Below, one piece after another: positions 1 through 6,713 of a stretch of 7,402 nucleotides of DNA. This DNA is from Candidatus Bathyarchaeota archaeon (GTDB taxonomy: Archaea > Thermoproteota > Bathyarchaeia > 40CM-2-53-6): assembly GCA_005882955.1 (NCBI GenBank), contig VBBB01000082.1, forward strand, positions 230 through 7,631. Direction: 5' to 3'. Position numbers and translations under genes: made by a program. The notes beneath the pieces are model-generated. The model was given only the letters and a program-made list of their open reading frames with translations, was not told the origin of the DNA and made no database searches. The first letter of the stretch is position 1, and the number at the start of each line of letters is the position of its first letter.

Positions 1-724
1 GCTGATCTTCAAGGAATAATGGAAGGAATGACGGTGACGTAATGCTGAAGGCTGCTGCTCCGCCGAAAAGGAATGCAAGAATCGTCAGCTCTCGTGAAGA
101 CCTTGGTAGCTCCAACAATGGAGCCTTCGAATCCACCTCCCTCGGTGGCTGACGCTTTAGCGGGAAGAGGATGATAGTAGAAACGGTCCAGAGTGCTAAT
201 GTAAACCAGAATAGATCCCGGATACTCAACCAGGTCAGGAGTAGGCTTCCGACGCCGGGGGAGAGGACTAGACCCAGTGGGAATGCGGAGTAGACCGCTC
301 CAAACGCTGATGACATACGCTTCTGATCGCCCAGTGCGCTGATGAACGCGTTCATCGCGGGCACGTTGAAGGCTGACAGTTGAAGGATGATCAGCCCTGG
401 AATAACGTCGGACCAGGCTCGTGAAAAGTAGAAGAGGATAGGGACAGGGATGCTCATCGCCCATCCAATGATGAGCAGGGTTCTGTTGTCGTACTTGTTT
501 GCTAGGATTCCTCCGGGGATCATCGAGATGGCGGCTGCGAAGAAGCCGATGGAGGAGACGAGGCCGACCTGTTCCGGGTTAGCGTTGAGCTGAGTAAGAT
601 ATAGGGACCAGACATAGTTGTAAATTCCCAGACCGAACGTCCAAAGGAAGAGAGAGAAGAAAAGGAGGCGCAGATCGCGCGGGAGACTCCGGCTCCAGGA
701 AAGGATGCCTATCCATCTCATCAT
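1..724 (-). CDS. MFS-type membrane transporter, N-terminal half (3' end beyond the window)
   Basis: The frame is open from an ATG at 724 to the window edge, giving 241 residues with no stop. It is strongly hydrophobic and fits the first half of a major facilitator superfamily carrier: predicted membrane spans near residues 20-45, 53-75, 82-100, 106-130, 138-164 and 170-189, a charged linker at 190-212 (the usual central loop), then the start of span 7 at 213-238. The loop after span 2 (GGILANKYDNR, residues 71-81) resembles MFS motif A, though a looser version of G-x-L-x-D-R-x-G-R. Two adjacent ATG codons (724 and 721) open the frame; a TTG at 739 is an alternative, and the frame closes upstream at TAG 794-796. 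The gene follows trpA on the same strand after 108 bases with no clear terminator, so co-transcription is possible. Substrate cannot be told; a role in aromatic compound export would be guesswork. Confidence 0.85.
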   Translation of the reverse strand, partial: MMRWIGILSWSRSLPRDLRLLFFSLFLWTFGLGIYNYVWSLYLTQLNANPEQVGLVSSIGFFAAAISMIPGGILANKYDNRTLLIIGWAMSIPVPILFYFSRAWSDVIPGLIILQLSAFNVPAMNAFISALGDQKRMSSAFGAVYSAFPLGLVLSPGVGSLLLTWLSIRDLFWFTLALWTVSTIILFPLKRQPPREVDSKAPLLELPRSSRELTILAFLFGGAAAFSITSPSFLPLFLEDQ

Positions 725-832
725 CTGAGGTGCGACCAACCATCTTCCTACTGCGGAGTGAAGAGAGCTTCCGATAGACTGAGGTGAATTAAGCTACGCT
801 TATCCGCGTGTTCCTCTTAGTAGTTCTTGACC

Positions 833-1672
833 CTAGCAGCCAGGCTGCTTTGACGCTTGCTTTAGAGCCGTGATAGTTTTCTTCAGATAATATGGAGCCT
901 CTCGGGGATCGTCTAGATGCTCAGCGACTGTTCTGACCAGCGCGCTGCCGACAATGGCTCCATCTGCCCCCGCGCGTAACAGCGATGAAACGTGCTGGGG
1001 CTGACTGATCCCGAACCCTGCGGAAATTGGAATCACGCCTTTTGCAAGTGATTTTACTTTCTTGACCGTTTCCAGCGCTTGGGGACTGAGCGTGTCACGT
1101 GGGCCCGTAACTCCGTACAGAGAGACGAGATAGACGAATCCCCTCGACTTTTCAAGAATACCTGCTAGTCTCTTTTCCGACGTGTTCGGTGCCGCTAGGA
1201 GGATGCTGTCAATGTTGTGTTTGAGAGCCGTGTCACGGAATCTGTCGCCTTCCTCCATCGGTAGGTCTGGAACAACGACGCCGTTAACACCGTTGTCACT
1301 GGCATTCTTCATGAACTGCTCAATGCCCATTGCGAGAATAGGATTGTAGTAAGTCAGGATCACGAAAGGTGTTGTATACTGTGATGAGAGTTCTCCGACC
1401 GTATCGATAATCTTCCTGGGGGTGGCTCCTGCGGACAAGGCTCGCGTGCCTGCCGCCTGTATAACTGGTCCGTCTGCGACAGGGTCGGAGAAGGGGATCC
1501 CTACCTCGAGAATATCAGCTCCACCTTCGATCAATGAAACTGAGTTTGCCATGAAGGCTTTCGGGTCTGGATCGTGACCCATGAGATAGGCAACTATTAC
1601 TCCTTCAGCACGGTTGCCTAGTTCGCGAAATTTCTTTCCAATAGGGTCGTCACTGCGGGAATTGTTTTGCAA
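833..1672 (-). CDS. trpA: Tryptophan synthase alpha chain
   Basis: This 279-residue TIM-barrel protein, of usual family length, cleaves indole-3-glycerol phosphate to indole and glyceraldehyde 3-phosphate; indole is channelled to TrpB in the cytoplasmic alpha-beta complex. The signature LEVGIPFSDPVADGP spans residues 55-69, and E56 and D67 match the two catalytic acids (Glu49 and Asp60 of E. coli). The mobile loop reads VSLYGVTGPRD, an archaeal-looking form, and the phosphate-binding segments SAGFGIS and GADGAIVGSA are present near the C-terminus. The start is a TTG at 1672, the only start-like codon before an internal ATG at residue 31 that would remove strand 1; it lies inside the end of trpB, giving a 23-base overlap. 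A weak GTGG (1680-1683) lies 7 bases upstream. The stop is TAG. It is the last Trp gene of the operon. Confidence 0.97.
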   Translation of the reverse strand: MQNNSRSDDPIGKKFRELGNRAEGVIVAYLMGHDPDPKAFMANSVSLIEGGADILEVGIPFSDPVADGPVIQAAGTRALSAGATPRKIIDTVGELSSQYTTPFVILTYYNPILAMGIEQFMKNASDNGVNGVVVPDLPMEEGDRFRDTALKHNIDSILLAAPNTSEKRLAGILEKSRGFVYLVSLYGVTGPRDTLSPQALETVKKVKSLAKGVIPISAGFGISQPQHVSSLLRAGADGAIVGSALVRTVAEHLDDPREAPYYLKKTITALKQASKQPGC

Positions 1673-2852
1673 TCCTGTCCACGTCCTTGTCTCCTCGGCC
1701 AGAGAGGTTTACGATGATCGAGTCTTCTTTTTCGAGCGTCTTCGCCAGCTTTGTCGCGTAGCTGATAGCGTGAGCAGGTTCCAATGCTGGCATTATTCCC
1801 TCCAGTTGTGAGAGCTGATTGAAAGCATGCAACGCGTCCATGTCGGTCTGCGTAACGTATTTCGTCCGTCCTATGCTCATCAGGTAGGAGTGTTCTGGTC
1901 CAACCGCTGGATAGTCAAGCCCGGCCGAGATGCTCTCCGTGGACTCGATCTGACCCTCCGCATTCTGCAACACGTAGGTCATCATTCCATGAAGGACTCC
2001 TTCTCTGCCCGCGACGAGCGGTGCAGCATGCTTCCCCCGCGACATATCGTGTCCACCGGCTTCGACACCGTACAGATTCACGTCCGCGTCATTGAGGAAT
2101 CCGTGGAATATGCCGATCGAGTTGCTTCCCCCGCCAACGCAAGCAACAACACTCCTTGGCAGCTTGCCTTCCTGTTTCAGAATTTGTCGTCGGGCCTCTT
2201 TGCCGATGACGCTCTGGAAGTCGCGGACCATGGTCGGGTATGGATGTGGGCCTACTACAGACCCTAGGAGGTAGTAGGTGTCTTCGACGTTGGTGACCCA
2301 ATCCCTCAACGCTTCGTTTATGGCGTCCTTGAGGGTCTTGGAACCTGAGTCGACGGGATGCACTCTGGCTCCGAGCATTTTCATTCTGTAGACGTTGAGC
2401 CTCTGTCGCTCCATGTCCTCGCTGCCCATGTAGATCTCGGCCGCCAAACCGAGAGCTACGCAGGCCATTGCAGTCGCGACTCCATGCTGTCCCGCTCCAG
2501 TCTCGGCGATGACCCTACGCTTTCCCATCTTCTTTGCGAGTAATGCTTGTCCGAGAGTATTGTTGATCTTATGAGCGCCACCGTGCAAGAGATCTTCTCT
2601 CTTCAGATAGATCTTGGCTCCTCCAGCGTTATCGGTCAGCCGGCCGGCGAAATATATTGGGGTTGGTCTTCCGGCGTAATGTTCTAGCCAGTTCGCCAGC
2701 TCCTTCTTGAATGATGGATCTCTGGAAAAGTGTCTATAGGCATCTGCCAGTGTTTTCAGCGGTTCCATCAGGGTTTCAGGCACGTATTGTCCTCCATATT
2801 TTCCAAACTTGCCAGCCCCGTCTGCTGAGCCCAACCTTGTGAGACTTTTCAA
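1650..2852 (-). CDS. trpB: Tryptophan synthase beta chain (TrpB1 type)
   Basis: This PLP enzyme of 400 residues condenses indole with serine to give tryptophan. Residues 18-29 (KYGGQYVPETLM) are the classical TrpB N-terminus. HKINN places the PLP lysine at K95, AETGAGQHG at 116-124 contains the catalytic glutamate E117, GGGSN at 240-244 binds the cofactor phosphate, SAGLDYPAVGP at 309-319 includes the D305-equivalent D313, and NLSGRGDKD ends with S384 near the pyridine nitrogen. The length and the alpha-contact segments mark the conventional TrpB1 that pairs with TrpA, not the longer stand-alone TrpB2. The start is TTG 2850-2852, sharing a TTGA with the trpC stop; a second TTG at 2834 is a less likely alternative. 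No strong Shine-Dalgarno is seen (only a GGT 6 bases upstream), so re-initiation after trpC is likely. The stop is TGA. Confidence 0.98.
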   Translation of the reverse strand: MKSLTRLGSADGAGKFGKYGGQYVPETLMEPLKTLADAYRHFSRDPSFKKELANWLEHYAGRPTPIYFAGRLTDNAGGAKIYLKREDLLHGGAHKINNTLGQALLAKKMGKRRVIAETGAGQHGVATAMACVALGLAAEIYMGSEDMERQRLNVYRMKMLGARVHPVDSGSKTLKDAINEALRDWVTNVEDTYYLLGSVVGPHPYPTMVRDFQSVIGKEARRQILKQEGKLPRSVVACVGGGSNSIGIFHGFLNDADVNLYGVEAGGHDMSRGKHAAPLVAGREGVLHGMMTYVLQNAEGQIESTESISAGLDYPAVGPEHSYLMSIGRTKYVTQTDMDALHAFNQLSQLEGIMPALEPAHAISYATKLAKTLEKEDSIIVNLSGRGDKDVDRIAKQFPQ

Positions 2853-3625
2853 GCGCTGACCAGTTCCCGCACTTTCGACTCCACGTCAGACGACTTCATA
2901 ATCGACGTCCCAACGAGGAACGCTGATGCCCCGGCACTTTTCAATCGCACAATGTCTCTCGGATTTTCTATACCGCTCTCGGACACGACCGGGCGATCAA
3001 CATGACCATTCATCGCAAGGACCCTTTCCGTCGTCGACAGATCCAGTTGGAATGTGGAAAGGTTTCTGTTGTTGATTCCGTACAAGTCTGGCTTGTGTTC
3101 GGGAAGCTTCCTAAACTCTTCTGGGCTATTTGCTTCTAGAAGAACCTCAAGTCCGAGCCTGCTCGCTTCTCGTACTAGTCTGTCGAGTGGCTCTTCACTT
3201 AATCGTCTACTGAATAGTTCACTGATCAACACGACCGCGCTGGCCCCGGATCTAGCCGCGGCCTGGATTTGTACGAGTGACACAATGATGTCCTTCATTA
3301 CTAGTGGGACGTTGACTTCTCGGCTTAGGCTTGCGAGCGTGTCCAAATTTCCTTGAAAGTCGTCAGGGTCTGTGAGGACCGAGATGGCACAGGCCCCGCC
3401 CTTCAACATCGCCGTCGCAATCCTGAGTGGGTCGCCGTGTTCCCTTATTTTTCCAGCTGAGGGAGAGGCGAACTTTACTTCCGTGATTACCGGCGTACCT
3501 TCAACTTTCTGAATGGTTTCTGCGAGGCCTTTGCCAGATTGCTCTCCTCTCTGGACATCGTTGTAGTAGCCGCGTCCGACCCTCTCCCTTGCTTTTAGAG
3601 CCAGATCTGCAATGTAGTCGACCAT
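2849..3625 (-). CDS. trpC: Indole-3-glycerol phosphate synthase
   Basis: This 258-residue TIM-barrel enzyme closes and decarboxylates carboxyphenylaminodeoxyribulose phosphate to indole-3-glycerol phosphate. By comparison with the Sulfolobus enzyme, the active-site residues are present: E49 and K51 with the SPS phosphate-site turn in EVKFASPSAGKI, K111 (the general acid lysine) in MKDIIV, E164 in LLEANS, N185 in GINNRNL, and E216-S217 in SESGI. VGTSIM at 238-243 is the last phosphate-binding strand. The Arg that often follows the first Lys (KR.SPS) is Phe here. The length is that of a monofunctional enzyme, so there is no fused TrpF domain. It starts at ATG 3625, 6 bases after the trpD stop, with only a weak GAG upstream, and ends in a TGA that overlaps the TTG start of trpB. 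Confidence 0.97.
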   Translation of the reverse strand: MVDYIADLALKARERVGRGYYNDVQRGEQSGKGLAETIQKVEGTPVITEVKFASPSAGKIREHGDPLRIATAMLKGGACAISVLTDPDDFQGNLDTLASLSREVNVPLVMKDIIVSLVQIQAAARSGASAVVLISELFSRRLSEEPLDRLVREASRLGLEVLLEANSPEEFRKLPEHKPDLYGINNRNLSTFQLDLSTTERVLAMNGHVDRPVVSESGIENPRDIVRLKSAGASAFLVGTSIMKSSDVESKVRELVSA

Positions 3626-3631
3626 CGACTC

Positions 3632-4681
3632 TCATGCCATGATTTCTAGTCGCTCAGGATTCCCGCCGGACAGCTCGATTAGCTGACGTAGGATCCGAAG
3701 TCCTTTTCCGTTCTCAACAGCATTGAGGGCCAGTTCGACGCCCTTCCTCATATCTTCGGCTGCTTCGCAGAGGACCAGCCCGGCGGCGGCGTTTGCCGCA
3801 ACGATCTGGACCCTAGGATCATCTCTTCCTAAATTACCAGAAAGGATTCTGGCTGTAAGCCGAGCGTTCTGCTCAGGGTCTCCACCTGCCAGCATTTCTG
3901 GAGTGGTCTCGTTTAGGCCGAGGTCTTCAGGTGAGATTTCTTCTCTGAGTGTTTTCCCGTTCTGCTGTTTGACGATGAAAGTCTTGCCCGTTAGAGAAAT
4001 CTCGTCAACCCCATCAACCCCGTAAACCGTCATGACAGATTTTGCTCCCAAGTTGTGGGCGGCGACACACATCGGTTCCAAGAGTTCGCTGTCGTAGACT
4101 CCGATGAGCTGAGCGTTTGCCCCTGACGGGTTGGTCAGCGGGCCTAGAATGTTGAAGACTGTCCGTACTCCTATCTCCCGTCTTATCGAGGCTACGTTCT
4201 TCATAGCAGGATGGAAATTGGGTGCGAACATGAATCCGATGCCGATCTCTTCAATCGCCTTCTCTACAAGCGCAGGCTCGACCTCCAGTCTAACGCCGAG
4301 CTGCTCTAGGACGTCTGCGCTACCACAACGGCTCGTAAAAGAACGGTTGCCATGCTTTGCAACCCTAACTCCGGCTGCAGCTATTACAAAAGCCGCGGTC
4401 GTGCTTACGTTGAAGGTCTTAGTCCTGTCTCCGCCAGTACCACAAGTATCTAGTAAGTAGCCATCAACCTTCGGGTTTACTGTTCTACCGAAGCTTCTCA
4501 TCACTCGTGCTATCGCGGTGATCTCGTCAACCGTCTCGCCCTTCTTCTTCAACCCGATCAGGAACGCGGAGATTTGCGAAGGCGTAGCTTGTCCAGTCAT
4601 GATATCCATCATTGCAGACTCTGCCTGTTCGGGCGTTAGGTCGTGGTTTTCGAGAAGAACCGGAATATACTCTCTAATCAT
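3632..4681 (-). CDS. trpD: Anthranilate phosphoribosyltransferase
   Basis: This 349-residue enzyme transfers the phosphoribosyl group of PRPP to anthranilate. It opens with the helical domain (residues 1-70, with SAFLIGLKKKGET as the usual dimer and hinge segment). The PRPP loop CGTGGD occupies 80-85, followed by NVSTTAAFV (91-99) and KHGNR (109-113), which bind PRPP and anthranilate. The anthranilate tunnel region HPAMKNVASIRREIGVRT lies at 157-174, then FNILGPLTNP. The acidic pair D226-E227 in GVDGVDEIS coordinates magnesium. Full length with all motifs intact. The start ATG at 4681 is preceded by GGAGG inside the last codons of trpG. It lies 6 bases after the trpG stop and 6 bases before trpC, consistent with coupled translation. 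The stop is TGA. Confidence 0.98.
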   Translation of the reverse strand: MIREYIPVLLENHDLTPEQAESAMMDIMTGQATPSQISAFLIGLKKKGETVDEITAIARVMRSFGRTVNPKVDGYLLDTCGTGGDRTKTFNVSTTAAFVIAAAGVRVAKHGNRSFTSRCGSADVLEQLGVRLEVEPALVEKAIEEIGIGFMFAPNFHPAMKNVASIRREIGVRTVFNILGPLTNPSGANAQLIGVYDSELLEPMCVAAHNLGAKSVMTVYGVDGVDEISLTGKTFIVKQQNGKTLREEISPEDLGLNETTPEMLAGGDPEQNARLTARILSGNLGRDDPRVQIVAANAAAGLVLCEAAEDMRKGVELALNAVENGKGLRILRQLIELSGGNPERLEIMA

Positions 4682-4687
4682 CCCCGA

Positions 4688-5266
4688 CTAAGCCTCCAGG
4701 AAATTTGCGATCATACGATGACCCTGCACTGTGAGGATCGACTCCGGGTGGAACTGGACCCCTTCAATCGGAAATTCTCGGTGTCGCACCGCCATTACTT
4801 CTTGATCGTCCTCGGATCGTGCTGACACTTCGAGACTGTCTGGAAGGGTTCTGGGATCAGCGACGAGAGAATGGTATCTTGTAGCTTCGAATGGGTTCTC
4901 TAGTCCACGAAAAATTCCCTTCCCATCATGTCTTATCGAGCTGGTTTTGCCGTGGCGAAGTCTCTTCGCCCTCACTATCTTTCCTCCGAAAGAATGAACG
5001 ATCCCTTGATGACCGAGACATACCCCTAGGGTCGGAGTTTCGATGCTTACCTTCCGGAGGACCTCCGTACAGATGCCCAAGTATCGAGGGTCTGCTGGCG
5101 TTCCGGGACCAGGAGAGATGATGATCTTGTCCGGGTCAAGCCTCCGAACCGCCGCTATATTCAGTTCATCGTTCCGTTTCACAACTACTTCGTCAGCGAT
5201 CTCTCCTGCGTACTGGGCTAGGTTGTAGACGAAGCTGTCGTAATTGTCCAGAATGAGCACTTTCAA
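4688..5266 (-). CDS. trpG: Anthranilate synthase component II, glutamine amidotransferase subunit
   Basis: This 192-residue class I (triad) glutamine amidotransferase supplies ammonia to TrpE for anthranilate synthesis. The N-terminus LILDNYDSFVYNL is typical of TrpG/PabA. The oxyanion segment SPGPGTP is at 51-57, the nucleophile C83 is in GVCLGHQ (81-87), and H173 and E175 in QFHPES complete the triad. HGKTS (105-109) and YHSL (131-134) are the TrpE-interface and glutamine-site motifs of the family. The start is a TTG at 5264-5266 that shares TTGA with the trpE stop, backed by a purine-rich AGAGGAA upstream. A p-aminobenzoate synthase role (PabA) cannot be excluded from the protein alone, since TrpG can serve both, but its place between trpE and trpD settles the main role. 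The stop is TAG. Confidence 0.97.
   Translation of the reverse strand: MKVLILDNYDSFVYNLAQYAGEIADEVVVKRNDELNIAAVRRLDPDKIIISPGPGTPADPRYLGICTEVLRKVSIETPTLGVCLGHQGIVHSFGGKIVRAKRLRHGKTSSIRHDGKGIFRGLENPFEATRYHSLVADPRTLPDSLEVSARSEDDQEVMAVRHREFPIEGVQFHPESILTVQGHRMIANFLEA
4693..4697 (-). promoter_or_regulatory. Ribosome binding site for trpD
   Basis: GGAGG on the minus strand lies 11 bases before the trpD ATG, inside the Leu-Glu-Ala end of trpG. The spacing is slightly long, but the match to the archaeal anti-Shine-Dalgarno is full, supporting the ATG at 4681 as the start. Confidence 0.55.
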
Positions 5267-6673
5267 ACCTGGTTCCTCTGTGCTTGGTCCATAGCCGTGA
5301 AGAGTGCCGCGGTCTTTCTCTCAGACTCGATCCATTCCCTGTCAGGAACAGAGTCCGCTACTATTCCCGCGCCGGACTGTAGGTAGCAGTAGCCGTGCTG
5401 CGCGAAGAGCGTCCTGATAGTTATCGCGAAATCCGCGTTTCCGTTAGATGAGAAGTAGCCAACGGCTCCAGCATATGGTCCACGAGCACCGACCTCCAGC
5501 TCTTCTATGATCTGCATTGCTCTCACCTTCGGTGCTCCCGTTACAGTTCCGGCCGGAAATACTGCCTTGAACACCTCTGTCCCAGTTGCCCCTCGTTGTA
5601 GACGTCCGCTGACTCTCGAAACGATGTGTTGGACGTGGCTATAGTTCTGGATCTTCATGAACTCGGGGACCTGGACTGTCCCGTAATCGCAGACTCTTCC
5701 AATGTCATTCCTTGCGAGGTCCACCAGCATAACATGTTCCGCTCTCTCTTTCTCGTCTTGCAATAATTCCGCGGCCAAAGCCTTATTCCTAGCTGGATCA
5801 CTTGTGAACGGCCGTGTTCCGGCGATGGGAAAGGTCTCGACTGTTCTTCGAGTCTTCCTGACGAGCATTTCAGGACTGGATCCGACTACCTCCCTATCTC
5901 CGAACTTGAGATAGTACATGTACGGAGACGGGTTGACCTTTCTCAGCGCCCGGTAGAAGCGGAGTAGGGCGCCTTTGAAGGGAATCTTGTATCTCCTAGA
6001 GAGAACTACCTGGAAAACGTCGCCTGACTGAATGTACTCCTTCGCCCGTCCAACTCGCTCGCAAAACTCCTCTTGGCTTAGGTTCGACTTGGGCTCGCCA
6101 AAGACAACCTGGCTTTCATGTCCAGACTCTTTGACTAGGTTCCTTACTCGGTCGATTCTGTTTTCATCTCGGCAGAAATAGTACAATCTGCCTTTGACGT
6201 GGTCGAAGACGATGCCGTCTTCGAATAGTCCGAACTCGGCATCGGGGAATGCCGCGCGTTTCTGGCCGACGCGCGGAATTTTTTCGAGAGACCGGACGAG
6301 GTCGTAGGATACGTATCCGACCAGGCCCCCAGAATATCTCTCGCCGGTCTTTCCCTCCTTCGCGTGAGTATTCAAATTCTCGAGATATGATAGTGGTGCT
6401 TTGCAGGCTTCGATCCGGCGTTCCGAGTTAGGCCGATCTAACAGTTCAACGTGTTGATTGTTTATCCGGACGGTCTTTTGCGGGTCAAATCCTAGGAATG
6501 TGTACCTCGCGAGTCGACGTGGGCCTTCGACTGATTCTAGAATGAACCCTGTCTCTGACTTGTCTAGAATGGAGGAGAAGATTTCGATTGGCCGCTTGCT
6601 AGTCGCGATCGGAAAATAGCAGAGCTTTGACGACCGTGTCGTCGAGAGCTCTTGTCCAAATGCTATACCCCAT
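5263..6673 (-). CDS. trpE: Anthranilate synthase component I (5' end apparently out of frame)
   Basis: TrpE converts chorismate plus ammonia from TrpG to anthranilate. Motifs, numbered from a proposed 469-residue product: FILESVEGPRRLARYTFLGFDP at 43-64, carrying the LLES-type Trp feedback site (44-47); NPSPYMYYL at 247-255, the other half of that site; PIAGTRPF at 282-289; VDLARNDIG at 317-325; TVTGAPKVRAM at 376-386; GAGIVADS at 434-441; and ESERKTAAL near the end. These make it a complete chorismate-binding enzyme. The frame is open back to TAG 6691-6693 but contains no ATG, GTG or TTG before a TTG at 6375, which would give only 370 residues and remove the feedback motif. ATG 6673 is one base out of frame; dropping one G after it gives MGIAFGQEL and a normal N-terminus. 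An ATA at 6666 is another candidate start. The stop is TGA, overlapping trpG. The identity is certain; the exact start is not. Confidence 0.93.
5273..5279 (-). promoter_or_regulatory. Ribosome binding site deciding the TTG start of trpG
   Basis: AGAGGAA on the minus strand lies 6 bases before TTG 5266, inside the last codons of trpE. Its position fixes the non-ATG start, which also gives the expected MKVLILDNYDSF N-terminus. Confidence 0.6.
6668..6673 (-). other. trpE: Probable one-base frame break at the trpE start (ATGGGG)
   Basis: The ATG at 6671-6673 runs into a stretch of four G (6668-6671). Read as given, it encodes a 24-codon peptide ending at TAG 6599-6601. Read with one G fewer, it joins the conserved trpE frame at ATA-GCA-TTT-GGA. 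The true cause (base-calling or assembly error, genuine mutation, slippage, or initiation at ATA) cannot be told from one sequence. Confidence 0.6.
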
Positions 6674-6706
6674 GGGACTCGCCGCGCTTCCTAACATGTA
6701 AGTCGC

Positions 6707-6713
6707 ATTTATA
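6707..6713 (-). promoter_or_regulatory. Archaeal TATA box for trpE and the trp operon
   Basis: TATAAAT on the minus strand overlaps the tyrA stop codon, with purine-containing GCAAG just upstream as a possible BRE. With the usual spacing of about 26-27 bases, transcription would start near 6683, giving a leader of about 10 bases before ATG 6673. This suits the short leaders common in archaea. It is inferred from motif and spacing only. Confidence 0.5.

Noticed and set aside
9..464. A 151-codon minus-strand frame with an ATG start
   Set aside because: It is an out-of-frame shadow of the MFS transporter: its protein is Arg- and Ser-rich with no family character, while the neighbouring frame gives a clear membrane protein.
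725..832. Possible promoter (TTAATT near 787-792) and short AAGC-GTA-GCTT hairpin between trpA and the transporter gene
   Set aside because: The stem is only four base pairs with no following T-run, and the AT-rich block is a poor TATA match too far from the ATG for a confident call.
1614..5228. Several plus-strand open frames of 60-146 codons opposite the trp genes
   Set aside because: All lie antisense to well-supported trp genes, have no recognisable motifs and have low-complexity, Ser-rich products typical of reverse-strand shadows.
6691..6693. In-frame TAG before trpE read as pyrrolysine
   Set aside because: TAG is used as the normal stop of trpG and trpA in the same window, and TrpE homologues do not need the residues encoded upstream of it.
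6674..6708. Trp attenuator or leader peptide before trpE
   Set aside because: Only 35 bases separate tyrA from the likely trpE start; no Trp-codon cluster, stem-loop series or T-run fits there.
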